From assembly GCF_013166575.1 (NCBI RefSeq), contig NZ_JABKKE010000003.1, positions 62,001 through 126,000 on the forward strand: 64,000 nucleotides of DNA, written 5' to 3'. This document shows, piece by piece, positions 26,445 to 35,485 of this stretch. Source of the DNA: Xylanibacter rodentium (GTDB lineage Bacteria > Bacteroidota > Bacteroidia > Bacteroidales > Bacteroidaceae). The notes beneath the pieces were generated by a model, which worked only from the letters and a program-made list of their open reading frames with translations, was not told where the DNA came from and ran no database searches. Position numbers and translations under genes: made by a program. Position 1 is the first letter of the stretch; every line of letters begins with the position of its first letter.

Positions 26445-27649
26445 ACGACATTAGTAGTCTGTACCTGATAAGAAAAGACTCGCTCACACGTTTCCTTTTT
26501 TATTCAGGAATGACAATAGCTTATTTCGGCTCACTGAACCCATGGTTCATGTGGGCATTATCTTCTTACTATATCATCATATCTACAATGTTTGTAACAA
26601 TGGCCATGTTCGTATCGTCAACCATGCAAAAGCCATTGTTTACAAGAACCGATTTTATAGTACCAACTGTAGGATATCTGTTACTGGTAACATATCAGGC
26701 CCTGACTCACAACGACAATATCAACTCGTACATTATAAACGTATTCAACACCACTATATTTCTTTCTTTATTCCGCATAAACAAAAAAGTGGGTCTGGAG
26801 CTGTCTACCTTTATATCAAAAATAATGGCCATACTGCTCGTTGTTTCCATTTTCGGATACTTCCAGTATCTCATGGGCATCAACCTCCCAAACACGAACG
26901 TCAGCTTCCGTGACGACCTGTACTCATATACCAACTATTACTTTTTCCTACTTGACGACCGTTCGCTGTTCACCCTCATACCTCGTTTCCACGCGGTGTT
27001 CCTTGAGCCCGGTCAGATGGGTACGGCCACAGTGTTTCTGCTGCTCACCCAGTACGGCAAATGGAGAGAATGGTACAACATGGTTCTGCTCGCAGCCACG
27101 CTGATGTCATTCTCGCTCGCGGCATACGTCATGCTTGTGTTCGTGATATTCCTTAACCTATGGGTTCAGGGAAAGCATATCGCCCGTCAGGTTATACTGG
27201 CCGTATCTGCCATCGCCATAATCATTACCGGAGCCTTTGTATACAATGGTGGCGATAACCTTCTGCACGACCTGATATTACTGCGTCTTGAGGTTGAAGA
27301 CGGAGATATTGTGGGAAACAACAGAACACGGGAAGATTTTTCCGTTGAATTTGAAAGGTTCATATCGTCGTCCGACGTGGTGTTCGGAAAGACATACGAT
27401 GAAGGATTCGGAAACGCCGGCTACAAGGTGTTCATATACCAGAACGGTATCGTGGGAACAATGCTGCTGATTATATTCTACTTTGTAACAACGCGTAATG
27501 CCACATACAAACGCGCGGTGATATCAGGCATAATCCTGGCTTTCCTTAATTTCATAGTGAGAGGTTTTCCGCTGTGGTTCTGCTTTTTCATACCCATATA
27601 TAGTATGTTCCTTACAGAGGCACCCACAACAAAAAAAATGAATGTATAG
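26432..27649 (+). CDS. Wzy-like polysaccharide polymerase
   Basis: A 405-aa membrane protein with about ten hydrophobic segments. I chose the ATG at 26432 (MFNINDISSLYLIRKDSLTR) because the longer open frame upstream only overlaps the flippase gene in another frame. A periplasmic loop contains FHAVFLEPGQMGTATVF, an EPGQ motif recurring in this type of polymerase. It polymerises lipid-linked units in the periplasm, with Wzz (23787-24857) controlling length. The assignment depends on topology and context. Confidence 0.8.
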   Translation: MFNINDISSLYLIRKDSLTRFLFYSGMTIAYFGSLNPWFMWALSSYYIIISTMFVTMAMFVSSTMQKPLFTRTDFIVPTVGYLLLVTYQALTHNDNINSYIINVFNTTIFLSLFRINKKVGLELSTFISKIMAILLVVSIFGYFQYLMGINLPNTNVSFRDDLYSYTNYYFFLLDDRSLFTLIPRFHAVFLEPGQMGTATVFLLLTQYGKWREWYNMVLLAATLMSFSLAAYVMLVFVIFLNLWVQGKHIARQVILAVSAIAIIITGAFVYNGGDNLLHDLILLRLEVEDGDIVGNNRTREDFSVEFERFISSSDVVFGKTYDEGFGNAGYKVFIYQNGIVGTMLLIIFYFVTTRNATYKRAVISGIILAFLNFIVRGFPLWFCFFIPIYSMFLTEAPTTKKMNV

Positions 27650-27664
27650 AAGAAACAGAAGCTG

Positions 27665-28828
27665 ATGATTAACGCAGTATATATACTAAATGCCACCACA
27701 GAAACCGGAGGAGCATCAAAGTCATTCATCGCGATGCTGAAAGGACTGATGACCATGGGAGTGAAGCCCACGGTCGTCTTACCCGATACCCACGGCCTGT
27801 ACAATACGCTGTCGCAGCTCGGTGTAAGGACGATAGTACTCAATTACAGGTCATGCACCTTCCCTCCTGCCAACGGGTTGACAGACTGTCTGCTGTTCGT
27901 GCCAAGACTTGTGGGAAGACTGTACCTCAACCACCGTTCGTCAAAGCAACTGACAGCAGCGATGAAGGAACTACAGCCCGACATTATACACACAAACGTG
28001 AGTGTGACAAACATCGGTTACAACGCGGCCCAAGCACTGCACATACCCCACATATACCATATACGAGAATACGGCGACCTCGATTTCGGTCTGCATTACA
28101 TACCGTCACACCGCAGCCTGGAGCGACAGCTCGGCCGGCCCCGCTCCTACTCTATTTGTATCACAAAAGACATACAGCGCCATCACAAACAGGATGGCAA
28201 ACCTACGTCGAGGGTGATATACAACGGAATAATGGCCACACAAACAACGATGCCCGCAACAGCCAGTGGCGACTACTTCCTGTTTGCCGGACGCATCGAA
28301 CCGGCCAAAGGGCTCAACCTTCTGATAGAGGCATACGCCATATACGCCGCACGCACGGCAAAGCCACTAAAACTGTTCATCGCCGGAGGCAGCCCCGACA
28401 GCGGGTACGAAGAGAAACTGAAGAGCATGACACGCAACAACGGAACAGCCACCCACATAATATGGCTCGGCGAAAAGAGCGGTATGGCAACGCTGATGCG
28501 CGGAGCCAGAGCCACCATCGTTCCGTCACGCTTCGAAGGCTTCGGGCGCGTAATGCCCGAGGCCATGTTCAACGGCTGTCTGGCCATAGGCCGCAACAAC
28601 GGCGGAACCAAAGAACAGATGAACACCGGCCTCTGCCTGACTGGCGAAGAGATAGCTCTACGGTTCGACAACGCCGACGAACTGGCCGCTCACTTGCTTA
28701 ACGTGACAAATGAGCCGACCGACTGCTTCGATGCCTACCGCGACAGAGCTTTCCACACAGTAAACACTTTATATACCACCGAGGCCAACGTCAACGAAGT
28801 ATACAATATGTATAAAGAGATACTATGA
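27665..28828 (+). CDS. Glycosyltransferase family 4
   Basis: A GT-B fold transferase of 387 aa. The N-terminal domain opens [20 protein letters not shown] with the Gly-rich acceptor loop. The C-terminal donor domain has [19 protein letters not shown] and [19 protein letters not shown], the paired-Glu (EX7E-like) motif. It adds one sugar in the cytoplasm. Its stop overlaps the next ATG (ATGA). Confidence 0.88.
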   Translation: MINAVYILNATTETGGASKSFIAMLKGLMTMGVKPTVVLPDTHGLYNTLSQLGVRTIVLNYRSCTFPPANGLTDCLLFVPRLVGRLYLNHRSSKQLTAAMKELQPDIIHTNVSVTNIGYNAAQALHIPHIYHIREYGDLDFGLHYIPSHRSLERQLGRPRSYSICITKDIQRHHKQDGKPTSRVIYNGIMATQTTMPATASGDYFLFAGRIEPAKGLNLLIEAYAIYAARTAKPLKLFIAGGSPDSGYEEKLKSMTRNNGTATHIIWLGEKSGMATLMRGARATIVPSRFEGFGRVMPEAMFNGCLAIGRNNGGTKEQMNTGLCLTGEEIALRFDNADELAAHLLNVTNEPTDCFDAYRDRAFHTVNTLYTTEANVNEVYNMYKEIL

Positions 28829-29463
28829 TGTACAAGCTGATAAAAACAACAGGTGAGTCGGCCGGCCGGCAGCTGTCATTCTTAGTACCGGCCCAATTGC
28901 CGGAATTATGCCGGGCCGTAACAGCGCATATCTACACCGGCTTTCTGCGCCGCCGCTTTGCCAGTTTGGGCAAAGACTGCGTCATAGCCTATAAAGCAAC
29001 CAAGCTGCACGGCCTCAACCTCGTGTCGATAGGCAATAATACCCAGATATCACGAGGTATACAACTCACAGCATGGCCTGACAGTGCCGCAACAACCGAC
29101 CCCAAGCCCAAAATCGTGATAGGCGACAACTGCAGCATACGTGACTTTTGCCATATTACGGCGGCAAACAGTATCAGAATAGGGAACAATCTGCTTACAG
29201 GCACAAATGTGCTCATCACAGACAACTCTCATGGAATGACAGAACGTTCTCAACTTGAGATATGTCCGTATCTACGGAAACCGGTATCAAAGGGAGCTGT
29301 TGTGATAGGAAACAACGTATGGTTGGGAAACAACGTATGCATAATGCCCGGCGTCACAATCGGCGACGGTGCCGTTGTCGGCGCAAACAGCGTTGTGACC
29401 AAAGACGTTCCGGCATATTCTGTCGCTGCCGGTATTCCTGCAAAGATTGTAAAACAAGTATAA
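28825..29463 (+). CDS. Hexapeptide-repeat O-acetyltransferase
   Basis: A 212-aa protein whose C-terminal two thirds form a left-handed beta-helix: [40 protein letters not shown], and the active-site-type NSHGMTERS loop, ending [20 protein letters not shown] and [12 protein letters not shown]. This is the maltose/galactoside acetyltransferase type, acting on a sugar intermediate with acetyl-CoA. Translation is probably coupled to the preceding GT gene (ATGA overlap). Confidence 0.88.
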   Translation: MMYKLIKTTGESAGRQLSFLVPAQLPELCRAVTAHIYTGFLRRRFASLGKDCVIAYKATKLHGLNLVSIGNNTQISRGIQLTAWPDSAATTDPKPKIVIGDNCSIRDFCHITAANSIRIGNNLLTGTNVLITDNSHGMTERSQLEICPYLRKPVSKGAVVIGNNVWLGNNVCIMPGVTIGDGAVVGANSVVTKDVPAYSVAAGIPAKIVKQV

Positions 29464-29471
29464 CAATATAT

Positions 29472-30623
29472 ATGAACCCACGTATCATAGCTTTATATCT
29501 ACCACAATACCATCCAATTCCCGAAAATGACGAATGGTGGGGAAAAGGATTCACCGAATGGACCAACGTAGCAAAAGCCAAACCGTTGTTCTATGGACAC
29601 TATCAGCCACATATTCCGGCTGATTTAGGATTCTATGATCTGCGTCTTCCCGAAGTGCGTGAGCAACAGGCGCAACTTGCAAGAGAAGCCGGAATAGAGG
29701 GTTTTTGCTATTACCATTATTGGTTCGGCAACGGCAAGCAACTTCTCGAGCGCCCGTTCAACGAGGTTCTCCAAAGCGGCAAGCCCGATTTCCCGTTCTG
29801 TTTGTGCTGGGCAAATCATGACTGGACAAACAAAACGTGGATTAAAGAGAAAAGTACAAAGCGGGATTCTATGATTATGAAGATGGAATATTCGTTTGAA
29901 GACCACATCGCCCACTTCCATGCCCTACTGCCCGCATTCAAAGACAAGCGTTATATAAAAGTTGACGGCAAGCCTATTTTTGCGGTTTGGGCACCACGCG
30001 ACATTCCCGACGTTGAAGGATTCATATCATTATGGCAAAAGCTCGCACAAGAAAACGGGCTGCCGGGAATACATTTCATCGGGTATACAGTAAATGCTTC
30101 AGGAAAATCCGTATCGTCAAACAAAGCCACTTTGTGGGACACAGAGCATGCGGCAGATTACTATAAAGATATTCTGAACAAAGGCTTCGACGCAGTAATA
30201 TCATCCGGACTTGCGCGCGCCCAGTCGTTGTGTCACGGCAAACTAAAGATGTTGTATTACTACATGGCAGGCCAGACATTCCTACCGGCAACCATACGGA
30301 CAGACTACGCAAAAGCAATGCGGCACTATTACGTGGAAGAAGACTCATGGGAAAATGTCTATCCTACGCTTCTCCCGCAATGGGACCGTACGCCACGTGC
30401 AGGAATCAAGACCGACCCATTGGTAAACAGTACACCTGAAAAGTTTCAAGAAACAGTTAAGAACGCGATAAAACTGATAAAAGACAAGCAGCCGGAGCAT
30501 CAGATTCTTTTCCTGAAAGCATGGAACGAATGGGGAGAGGGCAATTATGTAGAACCGGATTTGAAATTCGGGCACGGATGGCTCGACGCCATCAAAAACG
30601 CATTGGCTGAATGTAACAGATAA
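29472..30623 (+). CDS. WbsX-type glycan-associated protein (GH99-like domain)
   Basis: A 383-aa protein starting MNPRIIALYLPQYHPIPEND, then WWGKGFTEWTNVAKAKPLF, AGIEGFCYYHYWF and near the end FLKAWNEWGEGNYVEPD. These are signature blocks of the WbsX (GH99-like) family found in O-antigen and capsule clusters. I chose ATG 29472 since upstream codons overlap the acetyltransferase gene. The family resembles endo-mannosidases; its exact role in polysaccharide assembly is not settled. Confidence 0.88.
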   Translation: MNPRIIALYLPQYHPIPENDEWWGKGFTEWTNVAKAKPLFYGHYQPHIPADLGFYDLRLPEVREQQAQLAREAGIEGFCYYHYWFGNGKQLLERPFNEVLQSGKPDFPFCLCWANHDWTNKTWIKEKSTKRDSMIMKMEYSFEDHIAHFHALLPAFKDKRYIKVDGKPIFAVWAPRDIPDVEGFISLWQKLAQENGLPGIHFIGYTVNASGKSVSSNKATLWDTEHAADYYKDILNKGFDAVISSGLARAQSLCHGKLKMLYYYMAGQTFLPATIRTDYAKAMRHYYVEEDSWENVYPTLLPQWDRTPRAGIKTDPLVNSTPEKFQETVKNAIKLIKDKQPEHQILFLKAWNEWGEGNYVEPDLKFGHGWLDAIKNALAECNR

Positions 30624-30669
30624 ACCAGACAACATTATATACACATCACTATATATACGGCATAAAGAA

Positions 30670-31716
30670 ATGAAAAAGAAGGCAGGCGTGATAGGACATT
30701 TTGGCTTCGGGAAAGAGTTTCTCGACGGTCAAACAGTCAAGACTAAAACACTGGCAAAGGAGCTGAAGAACGTATTGGGAGACGAACATGTGACACTCTG
30801 CGATACCCACAACGGTCTGAAATTCCTTATAAAACTTCCATTCACCGGAATACGCATGCTTCATTCATGCGACAATGTCATAATACTCCCCGCCCACAAC
30901 GGCATACGAGTTATAGCCCCGTTGCTCTGCTTCTTGAATATTTTCTTCCACAAGAAGCTACACTATGTAGTGATCGGCGGATGGCTGCCTGATATGCTTT
31001 CCGGCAATAAGACATTGGCTCGCAGCCTGTCAAGATTCGACGGTATATATGTGGAAACAAAGTCATTACACAAAAGGATGCACGCATTTGGATTCAACAA
31101 TGTATATACAATGCCCAACAGCAAAGAATTGCCGGCCATCAAGCAATCGTCAGCCACCCGCAATCATGAGCAGACCTTGCCCATGAAACTCTGCATTTTC
31201 TCACGTGTAATGCAAAAAAAAGGCATAGAAGATGCCATCAGCGTTATAAAAGACATCAACGACAAAGCCGACAAGACCGTATATACGTTAGACATATACG
31301 GCCCGGTAGACGTAAACGAGACTGAATGGTTCCAGCAACTCATGGCAACGTTTCCGCCATATATATCATACAAAGGATGTGTGCCATACACCGAAAGCGT
31401 CAATACGCTTAAAAACTATTTTGCCCTTGTGTTCCCCACCCGCTTTTATACAGAAGGAATACCAGGCACAATCATCGACGCATACGCAGCGGCATTGCCG
31501 GTGGTTGCAGCACGATGGGAAAGTTTTGATGATGTAATCTACGAAGGCAAAACAGGATACGGATACAAATTCGGTGACATCGCGGAGTTTCACCGCTTGA
31601 TGGACGAAATAGCATCGTGCCCGCAGAAAATAACAGAATTGAAATCACAATGCCTTAAAAAAGCAAAACTGTTCACACCACACGACACCATAAAAGTGCT
31701 CTTACCGCATCTTTAG
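30670..31716 (+). CDS. Glycosyltransferase family 4
   Basis: A 348-aa GT-B protein. The N-terminus IGHFGFGKEFLDGQTVKTKT is a Gly-rich loop; the donor domain has LCIFSRVMQKKGIEDAISVI and RFYTEGIPGTIIDAYAAALP (paired Glu). It is the second GT4 of the locus. A 341-base gap with short tandem repeats follows it. Confidence 0.86.
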   Translation: MKKKAGVIGHFGFGKEFLDGQTVKTKTLAKELKNVLGDEHVTLCDTHNGLKFLIKLPFTGIRMLHSCDNVIILPAHNGIRVIAPLLCFLNIFFHKKLHYVVIGGWLPDMLSGNKTLARSLSRFDGIYVETKSLHKRMHAFGFNNVYTMPNSKELPAIKQSSATRNHEQTLPMKLCIFSRVMQKKGIEDAISVIKDINDKADKTVYTLDIYGPVDVNETEWFQQLMATFPPYISYKGCVPYTESVNTLKNYFALVFPTRFYTEGIPGTIIDAYAAALPVVAARWESFDDVIYEGKTGYGYKFGDIAEFHRLMDEIASCPQKITELKSQCLKKAKLFTPHDTIKVLLPHL

Positions 31717-31787
31717 CATGAGCATTTCAAAGAAACTAAGTGGTTTGCGTGCGTTTCTGAAAGTATCACAAGGCCGTTGAACCATTG

Positions 31788-31853
31788 GTACAGCGGCCTT
31801 GTACTGTTAGTACAGAGGCCTTGTACCGGCAGTACGGCAGCCCCGTACCGACA
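31788..31853. repeat. Three tandem 22-bp repeats
   Basis: Units 31788-31809, 31810-31831 and 31832-31853 start GTACAGCGGCCTTGTAC, GTACAGAGGCCTTGTAC and GTACGGCAGCCCCGTAC; each is itself near-palindromic (GTAC...GTAC). A related ACAAGGCCGTTG lies just before. They sit in the gap after the GT4 gene and may form a transcript end or processing structure. Nothing else is seen in 31854-31996. Confidence 0.65.
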
Positions 31854-31996
31854 TGACGACATGACAATGAGGGTATAGAACGAACCGTTTCGGATATGAT
31901 TATGATAATGTCGAAGATCCATCAGAATAACATCAAAGCCGCAAATGCAAAAACCTCCACAAAATAAAGCAGGAACAATGAAACCGCATTTATTTT

Positions 31997-32027
31997 TTTG
32001 TGTTGTCAAATAAAACCCTTACCTTTG
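31997..32027 (+). promoter_or_regulatory. Internal promoter
   Basis: TTTG (31997-32000), 19-base spacer, TACCTTTG (32020-32027): full consensus match, 30 bases before the ATG of the 144-aa gene. Confidence 0.75.
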
Positions 32028-32057
32028 TCTTCCTTTATACTTAAATTCTGCAAAACA

Positions 32058-32492
32058 ATGACAGACAACGAACTTTTCGCCAAACATGCCCAAAGCTATC
32101 TGCTGTGCTACAACGACAAATGCCCGACACGGAAACAATGTCTCAGATGGATAATCAAAGACCATACACCCGAGGACATGCCGGTTGTAAGCATTTTAAA
32201 TCCGCGATACGCGAAAACAACAGACAACGAATGTCCTTATTTCAAGAGCAACAAGAAGCAGAAAATGGCCGTAGGAATGACTCTGTTCTTTGACGAAATG
32301 CCGCGCAAGACGGAGCAGTCCGTAAGAAATGCCCTTATCAACGACCTGGGACGCACCAAATTCTTCACCTACCGCCGTGGCGCCATCCCTATCCCACCCG
32401 CCATACAAGAACGTATCCGTGCAGTCTGCGAAGCATGCGGATGGGACAAAAAGCCCGTATACGACGGATTTACGGAAGAGTACGAATGGTGA
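32058..32492 (+). CDS. DUF6078-like hypothetical protein (144 aa)
   Basis: A small cytoplasmic protein with a Cys-rich N-terminal half (LCYNDKCPTRKQCLRW, DNECPYFKSNKKQK) that could bind a metal, and a C-terminal half with FFTYRRGAIPIPPAIQERIR and WDKKPVYDGFTEEYEW. I recall this as a Bacteroidales family of unknown function (DUF6078), from memory only. ATG 32058 is chosen because it follows a consensus promoter. It interrupts the polysaccharide operon and has its own promoter, so it may not be part of the pathway. Confidence 0.7.
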   Translation: MTDNELFAKHAQSYLLCYNDKCPTRKQCLRWIIKDHTPEDMPVVSILNPRYAKTTDNECPYFKSNKKQKMAVGMTLFFDEMPRKTEQSVRNALINDLGRTKFFTYRRGAIPIPPAIQERIRAVCEACGWDKKPVYDGFTEEYEW

Positions 32493-32656
32493 CCACCATG
32501 TGACCGCATACGGCCGACACCTCACGGTGTCGCTTCAACCATGCGGCAGCATGCTGCCAACGAATGAAAAAATATGAATACGATATGCAATAAAGGGCAA
32601 CGGCAAGCGTTTCATATATGTATAAACATGAAATAAAAAAACGATAGACAACCGTC

Positions 32657-33679
32657 ATGGCAGAGCCAAAGGTAACGATAATATGTCCTGTATATAATGA
32701 AGAACGATACATCAGCACATGTATAGAGTCCATCATAGCCCAAGACTACCTGAAAGAAGCTATGGAGGTGCTGTTTGTCGACGGAAGAAGCAAAGATAAC
32801 ACAGCCGAAATAATAAAGGCATACAGCCGCCGTGCACCATACATCCGCCTGCTTGACAATGAGCACCATACGGTGCCATACGCCCTGAACAAAGGCATAC
32901 GGAAGTCTGACGGTGACGTCGTCATCAGAATAGACGGCCACTGCACTTATCCTTCCGACTACGTGTCGACGCTGGTAAGATACCTGTACAGCCTGGAAGC
33001 AGACAACGTCGGTGCCGTTTGGAACACGGTGCCGGCCAGAGACACCGCCATCTGCCATGCCATAGCCATAGCCTCAAGCCACCCTTTTGGCGTGGGAAAT
33101 TCGAGACACAAGATAGGCGCAAGCGACATAATGCTTGCCGACACCGTACCGTTCGGGTGTTACCGGCGTGACGTCTTCGACAGAATAGGCCTGTTCGACA
33201 CCGACCTTACGCGCAATCAGGACGATGAGTTAAACGCCCGCCTGACAAATCACGGCGGAAAGATATATCTCATACCACAACTTGTCATCAATTATACCGC
33301 ACGCGACACAATCGGCAAGATGAGCCGGATGTACTACCAATACGGACTATACAAGCCATTGGTCAACAAGAAGCTGGGCAGTCCGGCCAGTATGAGACAG
33401 TTTTTTCCCATGCTCTTCGTACTCGGCATAATCGCCGGAGGAGCAATGAGCATGCTGTCCGACTTGATTCTCTATGCATATATCACCGTACTGGCACTGT
33501 ATTTTGCCATCGGTCTCGCCATTGGCCTCAAACATTCGTTATCTCTCAAGCGCCCCACCCTTACGGTGCTTCTGCCATATGTGTTCCTTGTAATACACAT
33601 GAGCTATGGCTGCGGCTATCTGAAAGGCATATACAAAGTGTTGATGAACAAGAAGTTTAACGTAGAATCAAACAGATAA
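32657..33679 (+). CDS. Glycosyltransferase family 2, ExoA-like
   Basis: A 340-aa protein opening VTIICPVYNEERYISTCIES, with VLFVDGRSKDNTAEIIK, RIDGHCTYP and TRNQDDELNARL: GT2 motifs including the metal site. The C-terminal 80 residues contain two or three hydrophobic helices (MLFVLGIIAGGAMSML, ITVLALYFAIGLAIGL), as in membrane-anchored succinoglycan ExoA-type transferases. It adds a sugar to the lipid-linked unit. Confidence 0.88.
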   Translation: MAEPKVTIICPVYNEERYISTCIESIIAQDYLKEAMEVLFVDGRSKDNTAEIIKAYSRRAPYIRLLDNEHHTVPYALNKGIRKSDGDVVIRIDGHCTYPSDYVSTLVRYLYSLEADNVGAVWNTVPARDTAICHAIAIASSHPFGVGNSRHKIGASDIMLADTVPFGCYRRDVFDRIGLFDTDLTRNQDDELNARLTNHGGKIYLIPQLVINYTARDTIGKMSRMYYQYGLYKPLVNKKLGSPASMRQFFPMLFVLGIIAGGAMSMLSDLILYAYITVLALYFAIGLAIGLKHSLSLKRPTLTVLLPYVFLVIHMSYGCGYLKGIYKVLMNKKFNVESNR

Positions 33680-33693
33680 AAAACGCAAGTATA

Positions 33694-34887
33694 ATGAAGA
33701 TACCATTTTCACCACCTGATATAACGGAGGCAGAAGCAGACGAAGTGCGCGACGCGCTGCTGTCCGGATGGATAACTACCGGTCCACGAACCAAAGAACT
33801 GGAGCGGCAGATTGCGGCTTTCTGCAACACGGAAAAAGCTGTATGCCTCAACTCTGCCACGGCATGTCTCGAACTCGTATTGCGAATATTAGGCGTAGGA
33901 CCGGGCGACGAAGTCATCACGTCGGCATATACATACACGGCATCGGCAAGTGTGGTGTGCCACGTAGGGGCCAGACCGGTGCTCGTAGACACTGGGAAAG
34001 GCTCGTGGGAGATGGATTACGACCGTTTGGCGGATGCCATCAACGAGCGTACCAAGGTGGTGATTCCCGTCGACCTGGGCGGAGTTCCGTGCGACTACGA
34101 CAAGATCATGGCCGCTGTTGAAAGCAAGCGCCACCTGTTCAGGCCGTCCAACGACATACAGAAATCCATAGGCCGGGTGGTCATAGCGGCGGATGCCGCA
34201 CATGCTTTCGGGGCTTGCCGGCACGGTAAAATGGTGGGAAGCATAGCCGACTTCACATCGTTCAGTTTCCATGCAGTGAAAAATTTCACCACAGCCGAAG
34301 GCGGAGCACTGACGTGGAAAACCACTGACGGCTTCGACAACGAACTGTTGTACAAGGAGTTCCAGCTCATGTCGCTGCACGGACAGAGCAAGGACGCACT
34401 GGCCAAGACACAGCTCGGAGCATGGGAATACGATATCCTGTCGCCCGCCTATAAGTGTAACATGACAGATGTCATGGCCGCCATCGGACTTATACAGATG
34501 AAGCGCTACCCCGAACTGTTGGAGCGCCGCCGCCAGCTGATAGAGAGATATGACATGACGCTGAAAAAATACGATGTACAGGTGCTCGGACACTATGGCC
34601 CGAACCACCGTTCGTCGGGCCATCTGTATCTCGTCAGGCTGCTCGGCAAAGACGAGAACTACCGTAACCATGTGATAACGGAAATGGCAAAGAGAGAAAT
34701 AGCCTGCAACGTTCACTACAAGCCATTGCCCATGATGACAGCATACAAGGCCATGGGTTTTGACATCAGCGACTACCCGAATGCCTACGACATGTTCTGC
34801 AACGAAGTAACATTGCCGCTGCATACAAGGCTTACCGACGAACAGGCAGATTTTGTATTACAGAATTTCACAGACATCGCGTTTTGA
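33694..34887 (+). CDS. DegT/DnrJ/EryC1 family sugar aminotransferase
   Basis: A 397-aa PLP enzyme. Opening IPFSPPDITEAEADEVRDAL and GWITTGPRTKELE are family signatures; DAAHAFGA carries the PLP-binding Asp and SFHAVKNFTTAEGGAL the PLP Lys. It transaminates a nucleotide-linked keto-sugar, most likely the 4-keto product of the dehydratase encoded at 35486-37402, to give an amino sugar such as an N-acetyl bacillosamine or FucNAc4N-type precursor (inference). Its stop overlaps the next start. Confidence 0.92.
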   Translation: MKIPFSPPDITEAEADEVRDALLSGWITTGPRTKELERQIAAFCNTEKAVCLNSATACLELVLRILGVGPGDEVITSAYTYTASASVVCHVGARPVLVDTGKGSWEMDYDRLADAINERTKVVIPVDLGGVPCDYDKIMAAVESKRHLFRPSNDIQKSIGRVVIAADAAHAFGACRHGKMVGSIADFTSFSFHAVKNFTTAEGGALTWKTTDGFDNELLYKEFQLMSLHGQSKDALAKTQLGAWEYDILSPAYKCNMTDVMAAIGLIQMKRYPELLERRRQLIERYDMTLKKYDVQVLGHYGPNHRSSGHLYLVRLLGKDENYRNHVITEMAKREIACNVHYKPLPMMTAYKAMGFDISDYPNAYDMFCNEVTLPLHTRLTDEQADFVLQNFTDIAF

Positions 34888-35468
34888 CAAGATTGTTCGA
34901 CATATTTTTCTCCGTGCTCGGAATGATAGCCCTATCGCCTGTTTTCTTCATTATCTATGTAATGATAAGGATTGAGAGCAAGGGCGGAGGATTCTATTGT
35001 CAGGAACGTGTAGGAAAAGACGGCGCGGGATTCAGGCTTCTGAAATTCCGCTCGATGCGCATCGGAGCCGACAGGCAGGGACTGATAACCATAGGCGGAC
35101 ACGACTCACGCATAACACGCGTGGGCTACTTCATCCGCAAATACAAAATCGACGAGCTGCCCCAACTGTTCAATGTGCTGAAAGGCGATATGAGTCTGGT
35201 GGGGCCGCGACCGGAAGTAAGGAAATACACAGACATGTATACCGACGAACAACGGCGCGTGCTGAGCATAAGACCGGGTATCACAGACTACGCCTCCATA
35301 AAGTATGCGGACGAGAACGTAATATTAGGGCAGGCTGACGACCCGGACAAAGTATATGTGGAACAAATCATGCCCGACAAGATAAGGCTTAACATGCGGT
35401 ATATCGAGAATCATAATTTAAGGGAATACTTCAAGATTATATTCCTGACAATTAAGAAAATCATATAA
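34884..35468 (+). CDS. Phosphoglycosyl transferase (bacterial sugar transferase), PglC-like
   Basis: A 194-aa monotopic membrane enzyme: re-entrant helix FDIFFSVLGMIALSPVFFII, the catalytic KGGGFYCQERVGKDG, then FRLLKFRSMR, DELPQLFNVLKGDMSLVGPRPE and RPGITDYASIKYADE. It attaches the first sugar-phosphate to undecaprenyl phosphate. The start is TTG (34884) overlapping the aminotransferase stop (TTGA), which fits coupled translation. A second enzyme of this type is encoded at 37459-38085. Confidence 0.9.
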   Translation: MTRLFDIFFSVLGMIALSPVFFIIYVMIRIESKGGGFYCQERVGKDGAGFRLLKFRSMRIGADRQGLITIGGHDSRITRVGYFIRKYKIDELPQLFNVLKGDMSLVGPRPEVRKYTDMYTDEQRRVLSIRPGITDYASIKYADENVILGQADDPDKVYVEQIMPDKIRLNMRYIENHNLREYFKIIFLTIKKII

Positions 35469-35485
35469 CTTGAAAGAACAAGCAG

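Noticed and set aside
29262..29471. Extended N-terminus of the WbsX-like protein
   Set aside because: It is Arg/Cys-rich shadow sequence of the acetyltransferase gene; the family start is MNPRIIALYLPQYHP at 29472.
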